This document shows positions 6,812 to 13,674 of a stretch of DNA of 13,881 bases, piece after piece. Each line of letters opens with the position of its first letter. Position 1 is the first letter of the stretch. The position numbers and the translations under genes were made by a program. The notes below the pieces were generated by a model that searched no databases, had not been told where the DNA came from, and saw only the letters and a list, made by a program, of their open reading frames with translations. Origin of the DNA: an uncultured Devosia sp. (GTDB lineage Bacteria; Pseudomonadota; Alphaproteobacteria; Rhizobiales; Devosiaceae); NCBI RefSeq assembly GCF_946479885.1, contig NZ_CAMLHM010000078.1:1-13881 (forward strand), read 5' to 3'.

Positions 6812-8773
6812 TTAAGCTTTCCCGTCTTTTCTTGCTTTGAGTGGACCACCCAGGAACGGCGCAAAGCCGGTCCCCATGATCACGCCAATATCGGCCAGCC
6901 CGTCATTGGCGACGACGCCCTCGGCCACCACAACCTCGGTCATGTCGACCAACGGCTTCACCAGTTCGCGGCCCAGCCCCGCCAGATCGGCATGGCTGGG
7001 CGTCTCACCCTTCTGCGCCTTGCCGTCGACCCATTTATAGAAACCCTCGCCGGTCTTGCGGCCCAGCTTGCCCTGGCTCACCAGCGTGGCGAACCTGCTC
7101 TCGATCGGCACCTGGTGGCCAAGCTCGGTCGCCACCGACTTGCCGACATCGAGCCCGACAGTATCCATCAGCTCGATCGGGCCCATCGGCATGCCGAAGG
7201 CCACCGCCGCCGCATCGAGCAATTCCTTGCTTTCGCCGGCCTCCACCCGCTGCACCGCGCCCAGCATGTAGGGCATCAGCACCCGGTTCACGAGGAAGCC
7301 AGGCGCCGACTTGACCACGACCGGCGACTTGCCGATCGCCAGTGCGAAGGCCGCGCCCTTGCCGATTTCGGCATCGGTGTTGAAGGTGGATCGGATCACT
7401 TCCACCAGCGGCAGCTGCGCCACCGGATTGAAGAAATGCAGCCCGATCAGGCGCGCCGGATCCTTGAGCGCTTCGGCAATGCGCTCCAGCTCGATCGAAC
7501 TGGTATTGGTGGCCATGATGGCCCCGGGCTTGAGCTTGCCCTCGAGCCCGCCAAAGATCGCCTGCTTGACCTCGAGCTTTTCGACCACCGCCTCGATGAT
7601 CACATCGGCTCTGGCGACGCCCTTGCCCTGGGGATCGGCCTCGAGCCGCAGCACCGCCGCATCGACCTCGTACTTCTTCTTGAGCCGCTTCTTGAACAGC
7701 TTCTTGCCGCGGTCGAGCGCCGGCTTGATGCGCTCCATGTCCAGATCCTGCAGCGTCACGCTCATGCCGCGCAGGGCGCACCAGGCCGCGATATCGCCGC
7801 CCATCACCCCCGCGCCGATCACATGCACCCGGGCGAATTTGGCGCCCTTGCTGCCCTGTTTCTTCAGCGCTTCTGAGGCGAAGAACACCCGGCGCAGATT
7901 GGTCGCGGTGTCGCTTCCCATCAGTGGCACGAAGGCATCGATCTCGCCGCGGATCATCGCCTTCCAGTCATTGCCGTGCTTTTCGAACAGATCGATGAGG
8001 GCGAACGGCGCGGGATAGTGTTCAACGCGCGCCTTCTTGCCGGCCTCTTGCTTCATCTTGCCCGCGACGTAGCCGCGCAGCGGCCCCATCGCCATCACCT
8101 TCTTGGCAAAGCCGGCCTCTTCAGCCTTCTTCTTGCCCAGCACCGCCTTGCGCGCTTCCCAGCGCAGCATGTCGCGATGACGCACCAGCTTGTCGACCAG
8201 GTTCATGCCCCGCGCCGCGCCGGCCTTGAGCATCCGCCCGGTGAGCATGATCTGCATCGCATCGACCGGCCCCGCCTGGCGGATCGACCGCCCCGTGCCG
8301 CCAAAGCCGGGGAAGATGCCGAGCCCCACTTCGGGGAAGCCGATGCGCGTCTTGTCGTCATTGACCGCCACGCGATAGTGGCAGGCCAGCGCCAGTTCGA
8401 GCCCGCCGCCGAGGCAGAAGCCATGGATGCCGGCCACGACGGGGATCTTGAGATTTTCGATGCGGGCGAATAGCGCATGCGTGCGCCGCAGCGCCTCCGG
8501 CAGCACCGAAAAATCGCTCATCGCATCGAATTCGCTGACATCAGCGCCGGCAATAAAGCCGCTATCCTTGCCGCTGAGCAGGATCACCCCGACCAGTTCA
8601 CCAGTCTGCGCCAGCTCTTCGAACCGACCAACCAGCTGTTCCAGCTCCATGATCGCTTCGCGGCTCAGCGTATTGACCGGCGCGCCGGGCGTATTGATCG
8701 TGAGCCAGCCAAGATTTTCCACGTCGCGGTGGAAGCTCCAGTTCTTGGTCTCAGGCATCTGCGGCTGGATCAT
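6812..8773 (-). CDS. fadJ: Fatty-acid oxidation complex alpha subunit (enoyl-CoA hydratase / 3-hydroxyacyl-CoA dehydrogenase), short C-terminus
   Basis: Bifunctional enzyme of 653 residues that hydrates 2-enoyl-CoA and oxidises the 3-hydroxyacyl-CoA with NAD. The hydratase domain (about 10-200) has the oxyanion-hole segments IAGADVS (74-80) and GFCLGGGLE, with catalytic Glu126 and Glu148. The dehydrogenase Rossmann fold begins VHVIGAGVMGG (317-326), and its catalytic His446 sits in GLHFFNP. The C-terminal dehydrogenase domain follows from about 490. Relatives such as E. coli FadJ (about 714) continue for roughly 50 residues after the GGP motif; here the protein ends 10 residues later (GGPLKARKDGKA), with fadI starting after one base. 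The ATG at 8773 has GAGGAG five bases upstream. The name fadJ follows from pairing with a FadI-type thiolase; fadB would also be used. Confidence 0.93.
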   Translation of the reverse strand: MIQPQMPETKNWSFHRDVENLGWLTINTPGAPVNTLSREAIMELEQLVGRFEELAQTGELVGVILLSGKDSGFIAGADVSEFDAMSDFSVLPEALRRTHALFARIENLKIPVVAGIHGFCLGGGLELALACHYRVAVNDDKTRIGFPEVGLGIFPGFGGTGRSIRQAGPVDAMQIMLTGRMLKAGAARGMNLVDKLVRHRDMLRWEARKAVLGKKKAEEAGFAKKVMAMGPLRGYVAGKMKQEAGKKARVEHYPAPFALIDLFEKHGNDWKAMIRGEIDAFVPLMGSDTATNLRRVFFASEALKKQGSKGAKFARVHVIGAGVMGGDIAAWCALRGMSVTLQDLDMERIKPALDRGKKLFKKRLKKKYEVDAAVLRLEADPQGKGVARADVIIEAVVEKLEVKQAIFGGLEGKLKPGAIMATNTSSIELERIAEALKDPARLIGLHFFNPVAQLPLVEVIRSTFNTDAEIGKGAAFALAIGKSPVVVKSAPGFLVNRVLMPYMLGAVQRVEAGESKELLDAAAVAFGMPMGPIELMDTVGLDVGKSVATELGHQVPIESRFATLVSQGKLGRKTGEGFYKWVDGKAQKGETPSHADLAGLGRELVKPLVDMTEVVVAEGVVANDGLADIGVIMGTGFAPFLGGPLKARKDGKA

Positions 8774-8816
8774 GCTGTCTCCTCGAGGTCCTCTATGTCG
8801 CCCGTTCGCCGGACGA

Positions 8817-8918
8817 CCCCCTCCCCCTTGCGGGGAGGGTTAGGGGTGGGGGGACGAGAGCCCCGATATCGCGGCCAAACCACCCCCCACCCTTGATCCC
8901 TCCCCGCGAGGGGGAGGG
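8817..8918. repeat. Long inverted repeat (REP-like intergenic palindrome) between fadE and fadJ
   Basis: Two arms of about 37 bases, 8817-8853 and 8883-8918, are imperfect inverted copies rich in C/G runs (CCCCCTCCCCCTTGCGGGGA against TCCCCGCGAGGGGGAGGG), with a 29-base loop. It fills most of the 166-base gap between the fadE stop and the fadJ start. I recognise this style as a dispersed intergenic element in alphaproteobacteria. As RNA it would fold into a strong hairpin that could reduce read-through from fadE into fadJ or stabilise the 3' end of fadE mRNA. Confidence 0.8.
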
Positions 8919-8939
8919 AGTTGACTGCCAACGCAGCCC

Positions 8940-11408
8940 CTATTCCGCCGCCACCCGGTGCTTCCGCTCCGCCGCCAGCTCATCCGGCGCGAAATCGTCG
9001 ACCTGCACCACCCGGTTGGTCGCCTCATCCGCCGCCCGCATGATCCCGGCTTCATTGCCGTTCAGCACGCCGGCCGCCACGGCATCGTCGATCGCATCGC
9101 GATCCAGCCGCCGCTCGATCACGCCCTTGCGCGCCGCCTTGACGAACTTGGCCTCGATTTCCTCGGCCTCGGTCACCTTGATGAAGGCATCTTCCAGCAC
9201 ACCCGTCACGTCATTGGGGTCCATTGACACATAGGTGCCCGTGGTCAGCCGGTCGCGGAATGCACCCGGCCGCAGCACGGCCCGCACGAAGCGGTAGTTC
9301 ACCCGGTCGCTGGCCGGCTTGGCATGCCGCCCCAGCGGGAAGCACAGCACGCGCATCGCCCAGGCGAAGATGGCATTGGGGAAGTTGGCGAACACCTCGC
9401 CAAAGGTGTGCTCGATCGCCGCAATCCGGTCGGCCATGATGGCGTCGACCAGCGGCTTGTCCTCGGCAATGCGGCCCTCATCCTCGAAGCGGCGCAGGGT
9501 GGCCGACATCAGGTAGAGGTCGCCCAGGATATCGGCCATGCGGCCGGAAATCTTCTGCTTGCGCTTGAGCTGCCCGCCCAGGAACACCGTGGTCCAGTCC
9601 GCGGTCAGCGCGAAGGCCTGCGAATAGCGATGGAGCTTCCGATACCAGCCGGCCATCGGCCCCTGGTTAGGCGTCGAGGCGAAGGCCCCATTGCTCACCC
9701 CATGCAGGAAACTCGCCGCGATATTGCGCAGCATGAACTTGGTGTGCCCGCCAAAGGCGCTGTCGAACTGGTCGATACCCGCCTTGCGATCCTTGTTCTG
9801 CGCCGCCTCAATTTCCTTGTAGAGGAACGGATGGGCCCTCAGCACGCCCTGCGCGAAGGTCATCAGCGTCCGCGTCAGGATATTGGCGCCCTCCACCGTG
9901 ATTGCCACCGGCGTCGCCATATAGCCGCCGAACAGATAATTGCCCGGACCATCCTGGATGGCACGCCCGCCATGGATATCGAAGCTCTCGTCGACGCTGT
10001 CGCGCATGGCCTCGGTGGTGCGATATTTGAGCAAGGCCGAGATCACCGCCGGTCGCTGGCCCTCATCGACCATCGATGCGGTCAGGCGGCGGCTCGCCTC
10101 ATAGGTATAGGCGCGCTTGACCATCTCGCCGAGCGGCTCGGCCACGCCTTCCATGATGCCGACCGGAATGCCGAACTGGCGGCGCACCCGGGCATAGGCC
10201 GAGGTGACGCGCAAAGCCTGCTTGATCGAGGTGGTGCCGATGGCCGGCAGCGAGATGGCGCGCCCGGTTGACAGGCACTCCATCAGCATGCGCCAGCCCT
10301 GCCCGGCATAGTCGATGCCACCGATCAGGAACTCCATCGGCACGAACACGTCCTTGCCGCGCACCGGGCCGTTCATGAAGGCCTGCCGCGCCGGGAAATG
10401 CCGGCGGCCGATTTCGACGCCCGGGTGGTCATGTGGCACCAGCGCCAGCGTGATGCCGATATTCTCGCCGCGGCCGAGCAGGTTGTCCGGGTCCTTGAGG
10501 ATGAAGGCTAGGCCCACCAGCGTCGCGATCGGCGCCAGCGTGATATAGCGCTTGTCAAAGCTCAGGCGGACGCCCACCACTTCCTTGCCCTGATACATGC
10601 CCTTGCTGACGATGCCGATATCGCGCATGCCACCGGCATCCGAGCCCGAATGCACGCCGGTCAGGGCAAAGCACGGCACCTCGAGCCCCTTGGCGAGGCG
10701 CCCCAGATACTTTTCCTTCTGCTCATGCGTGCCGTATTTTTCCAGCAATTCGCCCGGCCCGAGCGAGTTGGGCACCATGACCGTAATACCCGCCGCCACC
10801 GAGCGGCTGGCGATCTTGGAAACGATCATCGACTGCGCCTGGGCGCGGAAGCCGAGGCCGCCATGCTCCTTGGCGATCAGCATGCCCAGAAAGCCCTTGT
10901 CCTTGAGGAACTGCCAGACTTCGGGGCTGAGATCGGCGCGATTATTGCGCGTGTCCCAGTCGTCGATCATGGCGCAGACTTCGTTGGTCGGGCCATCGAT
11001 GAAGGCCTGCTCCTCCGACGTCAGGGTCAGCGGGCGGATGGCGTTGAGCTTGCTCCAGTCGGGCCGGCCCGAGAACAGCTCGGCATCCCAGCCGACCGTG
11101 CCGGCATCGAGCGCTTCCTGCTCGGTGCGGCTCACCTTGGGCAGGATGGATTTGACGGCGCCATAGATGGGCGTGATCAGCAGCGGCTTGCGGATCGCCT
11201 CGATGCTGAGCAGCAAAAGGACTGCGCCGATGACCAGCAGCACCCAGCTTCCCGCACCCAGCCCGTAGCTGATGCCGCTGGCCGGAAAACCGAGTCCCGA
11301 CAGAAGACCGATGGCGAGGACCGCCACGCCCCAATGCCAGAGCGGGCTTTCCCGCAGGGCCAGCACGGCGAAGACGATGAGGCTGATCGCGATAAGCGCA
11401 AAGGTCAC
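8940..11408 (-). CDS. fadE: Acyl-CoA dehydrogenase FadE, membrane-associated
   Basis: Catalyses the first oxidation of beta-oxidation, acyl-CoA to 2-enoyl-CoA, using FAD. At 822 residues it is close to E. coli FadE (814) and matches it along its whole length by recalled similarity. The N-terminus has three hydrophobic segments (about 2-18, 24-41, 50-66), consistent with membrane association, then SRTEQEALDAGT. The dehydrogenase core has CFALTGVHSGSDAGG (246-260) in the FAD/substrate region, and VEGANILTR, whose Glu506 aligns with the catalytic base of the family. The FadE-specific C-terminal domain ends VDDFAPDEL. I chose the GTG at 11408 (MTFALIAISL) over an ATG at 11453: GGAGG at 11416-11420 lies seven bases upstream, and the extra 15 residues are polar and unlike the family. 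It is transcribed divergently from fadD. Confidence 0.95.
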   Translation of the reverse strand: MTFALIAISLIVFAVLALRESPLWHWGVAVLAIGLLSGLGFPASGISYGLGAGSWVLLVIGAVLLLLSIEAIRKPLLITPIYGAVKSILPKVSRTEQEALDAGTVGWDAELFSGRPDWSKLNAIRPLTLTSEEQAFIDGPTNEVCAMIDDWDTRNNRADLSPEVWQFLKDKGFLGMLIAKEHGGLGFRAQAQSMIVSKIASRSVAAGITVMVPNSLGPGELLEKYGTHEQKEKYLGRLAKGLEVPCFALTGVHSGSDAGGMRDIGIVSKGMYQGKEVVGVRLSFDKRYITLAPIATLVGLAFILKDPDNLLGRGENIGITLALVPHDHPGVEIGRRHFPARQAFMNGPVRGKDVFVPMEFLIGGIDYAGQGWRMLMECLSTGRAISLPAIGTTSIKQALRVTSAYARVRRQFGIPVGIMEGVAEPLGEMVKRAYTYEASRRLTASMVDEGQRPAVISALLKYRTTEAMRDSVDESFDIHGGRAIQDGPGNYLFGGYMATPVAITVEGANILTRTLMTFAQGVLRAHPFLYKEIEAAQNKDRKAGIDQFDSAFGGHTKFMLRNIAASFLHGVSNGAFASTPNQGPMAGWYRKLHRYSQAFALTADWTTVFLGGQLKRKQKISGRMADILGDLYLMSATLRRFEDEGRIAEDKPLVDAIMADRIAAIEHTFGEVFANFPNAIFAWAMRVLCFPLGRHAKPASDRVNYRFVRAVLRPGAFRDRLTTGTYVSMDPNDVTGVLEDAFIKVTEAEEIEAKFVKAARKGVIERRLDRDAIDDAVAAGVLNGNEAGIMRAADEATNRVVQVDDFAPDELAAERKHRVAAE

Positions 11409-11415
11409 GGCATGC

Positions 11416-11420
11416 CCTCC
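11416..11420 (-). promoter_or_regulatory. Ribosome binding site deciding the GTG start of fadE
   Basis: GGAGG on the minus strand, seven bases before GTG at 11408-11406. The in-frame ATG at 11453 has no comparable site, and this motif would fall inside the longer reading frame. Confidence 0.75.
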
Positions 11421-11479
11421 ATGGCGTTGCTCGCACCCGCTCGGGGCAAGCAACTCAATCCCAGAACGTCAGACCGATG

Positions 11480-11494
11480 GCCGAATCGTTCGGC
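11480..11494. repeat. Small hairpin in the fadE leader
   Basis: GCCGAA and TTCGGC pair perfectly around TCG. It adjoins the larger palindrome at 11506-11551 and may belong to the same dispersed element. Confidence 0.45.
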
Positions 11495-11505
11495 TTGGTC
11501 CGCTA

Positions 11506-11551
11506 GCGTCGAACCGAAAAGTGGGAAGCGCTTTTCGGTCGAATTCGACGC
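11506..11551. repeat. Compound palindrome in the fadE leader, probably a dispersed rhizobial-type element
   Basis: Outer arms GCGTCGAA (11506-11513) and TTCGACGC (11544-11551) enclose inner arms CCGAAAAG (11514-11521) and CTTTTCGG (11531-11538), with TCGAA left as a bulge. Sequences built on CCGAAAAGTGGGAA with a matching CTTTTCGG recur in Hyphomicrobiales intergenic DNA in my recollection. It would be transcribed as part of the long 5' leader of fadE. Confidence 0.65.
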
Positions 11552-11565
11552 GACCCCAAAGACTT

Positions 11566-11603
11566 GAGGGCGGTTTCGGCCTTTGCCGAAACATCTAGCC
11601 CTC
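11566..11603. repeat. Stem-loop in the fadE leader
   Basis: GAGGGC (11566-11571) pairs with GCCCTC (11598-11603), and inside it TTTCGGC (11574-11580) pairs with GCCGAAA (11585-11591) around CTTT. It lies between the predicted fadE promoter and the start codon. It could be part of the neighbouring repeat or a leader structure. Confidence 0.5.
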
Positions 11604-11653
11604 GGGGCCTGCCGCGCTGGGATCATAACGCGGAGCACCCCTATTGTTGAGGC

Positions 11654-11681
11654 AGTCTAGCAAGGTTTACGTATACGTCAA
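11654..11681 (-). promoter_or_regulatory. Predicted fadE promoter
   Basis: On the minus strand TTGACG (11681-11676) and TAGACT (11659-11654) are spaced by 16 bases and resemble -35 and -10 boxes. This predicts a 5' leader of about 240 bases before the GTG. The -35 box is one arm of the operator at 11665-11682. Confidence 0.5.
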
Positions 11682-11682
11682 C
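11665..11682 (-). promoter_or_regulatory. Probable LiuR/MerR-type operator at the fadE promoter
   Basis: GTTTACGTATACGTCAAC is an 18-bp palindrome with a single mismatched pair; its core ACGTATACGT is perfect. Read toward fadE it is GTTGACGTATACGTAAAC, so its left arm is the predicted -35 box. The fadD site at 11879-11896 matches it at 14 of 18 positions in the same orientation relative to its gene. The general form resembles what I remember of LiuR-type sites, and a LiuR-like gene lies at 13671. Binding should block RNA polymerase. Confidence 0.7.
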
Positions 11683-11690
11683 TGAATGCC

Positions 11691-11702
11691 GTTTACGTAT
11701 AT
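11691..11702 (-). promoter_or_regulatory. Second partial copy of the fadE operator
   Basis: GTTTACGTATAT repeats the first eleven bases of the operator at 11665 exactly, 26 bases away, but the other arm is degenerate. It may be a weak auxiliary site. Confidence 0.45.
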
Positions 11703-11715
11703 CCTAGCCCGAGCC

Positions 11716-11800
11716 GTCACCCTCGGGCTTGACCCGAGGGCTCTTCACTTGCCGCCCCTTCCCGGAAGTGCAGGCTCCTCGGGTCAAGCCCGAGGATGAC
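11716..11800. repeat. 85-base inverted-repeat element in the fadE-fadD intergenic region
   Basis: The two ends are inverted copies: GTCACCCTCGGGCTTGACCC (from 11716) and, on the other strand from 11800, GTCATCCTCGGGCTTGACCC. Each arm contains its own palindrome (CCTCGGG-N5-CCCGAGG at 11721-11739 and 11777-11795), and CACTT/AAGTG (11746-11750, 11766-11770) pair near the centre. The motif GTCATCCTCGGGCTTGACCCGAGG is one I know as a very common dispersed palindrome in alphaproteobacterial genomes. It separates the two divergent promoters. Confidence 0.8.
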
Positions 11801-11878
11801 GATCGAGTGAGTGTGCGCTCCACGCGCCAAGCTGTCCCCCACGTCAACGCCGAACCTCTCCCCAAGTTCGGGCAACTG

Positions 11879-11896
11879 TTTGACGCTAACGTAAAG
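11879..11896 (+). promoter_or_regulatory. Probable LiuR/MerR-type operator at the fadD promoter
   Basis: TTTGACGCTAACGTAAAG is the plus-strand counterpart of the fadE operator and shares TTGACG, the spacing, and ACGTAAA with it. Its left arm is the predicted fadD -35 box, exactly as at fadE. A lone half-site, ACGTCAAC, is seen at 11841-11848. Confidence 0.68.
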
Positions 11897-11908
11897 CCAT
11901 GAAATATT
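11880..11908 (+). promoter_or_regulatory. Predicted fadD-merR promoter
   Basis: TTGACG (11880-11885) and AATATT (11903-11908) are spaced by 17 bases, giving a leader of about 50 bases before the fadD ATG. The operator overlaps the -35 box and spacer. Confidence 0.55.
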
Positions 11909-11964
11909 CGTCACCTTGATGGGCGCCAAGCCCACGCGCCGAAAACGGCGCTCCGGAGGAAACC

Positions 11965-13674
11965 ATGGCCGCATCAGACCTCGACGCACCGCTTCGTCCC
12001 TGGATCGCCTCCTATCCCGACGGCATCGCCTGGGACGTCCAGATCGATACGCGGCCGGTGCATGAGCAGGTCCTGGCCGCCTGCGCCCGCAATCCCTCCG
12101 CAGTCGCCCTCGATTTCCTCGGTGGCACCACCAGTTTTGGCGATCTGGCCAAGAAGATCATCGCCTTTGCCGGCGCCCTGCAGCATCAGTTCGGCATCAA
12201 GAAGGGCTCGCGCGTCGCGCTGATGCTGCCCAACACGCCCTTTTATCCCATCGCCTATTATGGCGTGCTCCGCGCCGGCGGCACGGTGGTCAACTGCAAC
12301 CCGCTCTATACGGTCCACGAGCTCAGCCACATCACCGCCAATGCCGGCGCCGACCTGATGATCACGCTCGATCTGCAGCAGATCTACGAAAAGGCCGAAA
12401 AGCTGGTCGAGGCCGGCCACGTCAAATCGCTGGTGGTCTGCCATTTCCCCGACGCGCTGCCTCTGGTGAAAAAGGTGCTGTTCTCCGTCGTCAAACGCAA
12501 GGACCTGGCCCGGCTCAGCGCCTCCCCCATCGCCGACCGCATCTCCCATTTCAGTGCCATGATCGGGCGCAACGAGACGCCTGATGCCGTGGTCATCGAT
12601 CCCCAGCACGATATCGCGGTCCAGCAATATACCGGCGGCACCACCGGCGTTCCCAAGGGCGCCCTGCTCAGCCACGCCAATATCGCGGCCAATATGAGCC
12701 AGATCGACAAATGGGGCTGCGGCCTGTTCTACCCGCCCTCCAAGGTCGTCGCTGTCCTGCCGTTCTTTCACATCTTCGCCATGACGGTCTGCATGAACGT
12801 GCCGCTCTGCAACGGCACCCAGGTCGTCATGCTGCCGCGCTTCGAGCTCAAGGCGCTGCTCAACATCTTCGCGCGCACCCGCGCCAACGTGCTGCCGGCC
12901 GTGCCCACCCTGCTCAACGCCATTGCACGCGCCGATAGTGTCGATGCCGCGCAGCTGGCGAGCCTTGAAGTGGCCATATCGGGAGGCGCCGCCCTGTCCG
13001 ATGAAGTCCGCGCCGATTTCGGCAAGAAGTCCAAGGCCATCCTCGCCGAAGGCTATGGCCTCACCGAAGCCTCGCCCGTCGTCTGCTGCGCCGCTTTGCG
13101 CGTGCCCAGCAAGCCCATGTCCATCGGCCTGCCCCTGCCCGGCACCGACATCCGTTTCGTCGACATCGATAGCGGCCGCCCCGTCGGCATTGGCGAAAAT
13201 GGCGAGCTGCAGGTCAAGGGGCCGCAGGTCATGTCCGGCTATTACGGCAATGACGAAGCCAGCCGCGACGCCTTCATGGATGGCTGGCTGCGCACCGGCG
13301 ATGTCGGCCACATGGACGAGGACGGCTATGTCTTCCTCGTCGATCGGATCAAGGACCTCATCATCTGCTCGGGCTTCAACGTCTATCCCCGTGTCATCGA
13401 AGAAGCGCTGATGAGCCACGAGGCAGTCGAGGAAACCAACGTCATCGGCGTGCCCGACGACTATCGCGGCGAAGCCCCGGTCGCCTTCGTCAAGCTCAAG
13501 GCCGGCCACACCATCGGCGAGGAAGCCCTCAAGAAGTTCCTCTCCGAGCGCCTCAACAAGATCGAGATGCCCAAGCAGATCATCTTCAAGGACGCCCTCC
13601 CCAAAACGCTCATCGGCAAGCTTTCCAAGAAAGAGCTGCGTGAGGAATACGCCCAGACAAGAGCCCGAAAGTGA
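11965..13674 (+). CDS. fadD: Long-chain fatty acid--CoA ligase FadD
   Basis: ATP-dependent acyl-CoA synthetase of 569 residues that activates fatty acids to acyl-CoA through an acyl-adenylate, feeding FadE. ANL-superfamily motifs appear in order: the phosphate-binding loop YTGGTTGVPKG (222-232), LPFFHIFAM (265-273), YGLTEASP (364-371), RTGD with Asp446 (443-446), and DRIKDLIICSGFNVYP (460-475), which starts the hinge and C-terminal domain. The catalytic lysine is most likely Lys552 in KTLIGKLSKK. Length and motifs suit medium- or long-chain substrates; the chain length cannot be fixed from sequence. The start is secured by GGAGGA at 11955-11960, four bases before the ATG. It is divergent from fadE and overlaps the regulator gene downstream by four bases. 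Confidence 0.94.
   Translation: MAASDLDAPLRPWIASYPDGIAWDVQIDTRPVHEQVLAACARNPSAVALDFLGGTTSFGDLAKKIIAFAGALQHQFGIKKGSRVALMLPNTPFYPIAYYGVLRAGGTVVNCNPLYTVHELSHITANAGADLMITLDLQQIYEKAEKLVEAGHVKSLVVCHFPDALPLVKKVLFSVVKRKDLARLSASPIADRISHFSAMIGRNETPDAVVIDPQHDIAVQQYTGGTTGVPKGALLSHANIAANMSQIDKWGCGLFYPPSKVVAVLPFFHIFAMTVCMNVPLCNGTQVVMLPRFELKALLNIFARTRANVLPAVPTLLNAIARADSVDAAQLASLEVAISGGAALSDEVRADFGKKSKAILAEGYGLTEASPVVCCAALRVPSKPMSIGLPLPGTDIRFVDIDSGRPVGIGENGELQVKGPQVMSGYYGNDEASRDAFMDGWLRTGDVGHMDEDGYVFLVDRIKDLIICSGFNVYPRVIEEALMSHEAVEETNVIGVPDDYRGEAPVAFVKLKAGHTIGEEALKKFLSERLNKIEMPKQIIFKDALPKTLIGKLSKKELREEYAQTRARK

Noticed and set aside
6811..6864. Longer fadI beginning at the ATG at 6864
   Set aside because: Would overlap the end of fadJ by more than 50 bases and adds residues unlike thiolases.
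11409..11453. Longer fadE beginning at the ATG at 11453
   Set aside because: Adds 15 polar residues, has no good ribosome site, and would place the GGAGG at 11416-11420 inside the gene; the GTG at 11408 fits the family N-terminus.
11405..11638. 77-codon minus-strand frame ending in TGA that overlaps the fadE GTG
   Set aside because: The GTGA overlap looked like a coupled leader gene, but the frame runs through the palindromic repeat at 11506-11551, and its sequence is what that repeat encodes; no good ribosome site was seen.
11717..11989. 90-codon minus-strand frame between fadE and fadD
   Set aside because: It overlaps the fadD start and operator, and its C-terminal part (ILGLDPRSLHF) is the usual spurious translation of the 11716-11800 repeat.
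11974..13509. 511-codon open frame antisense to fadD
   Set aside because: Gly/Asp/His-rich composition typical of a shadow frame; fadD on the other strand has all family motifs and a good ribosome site.
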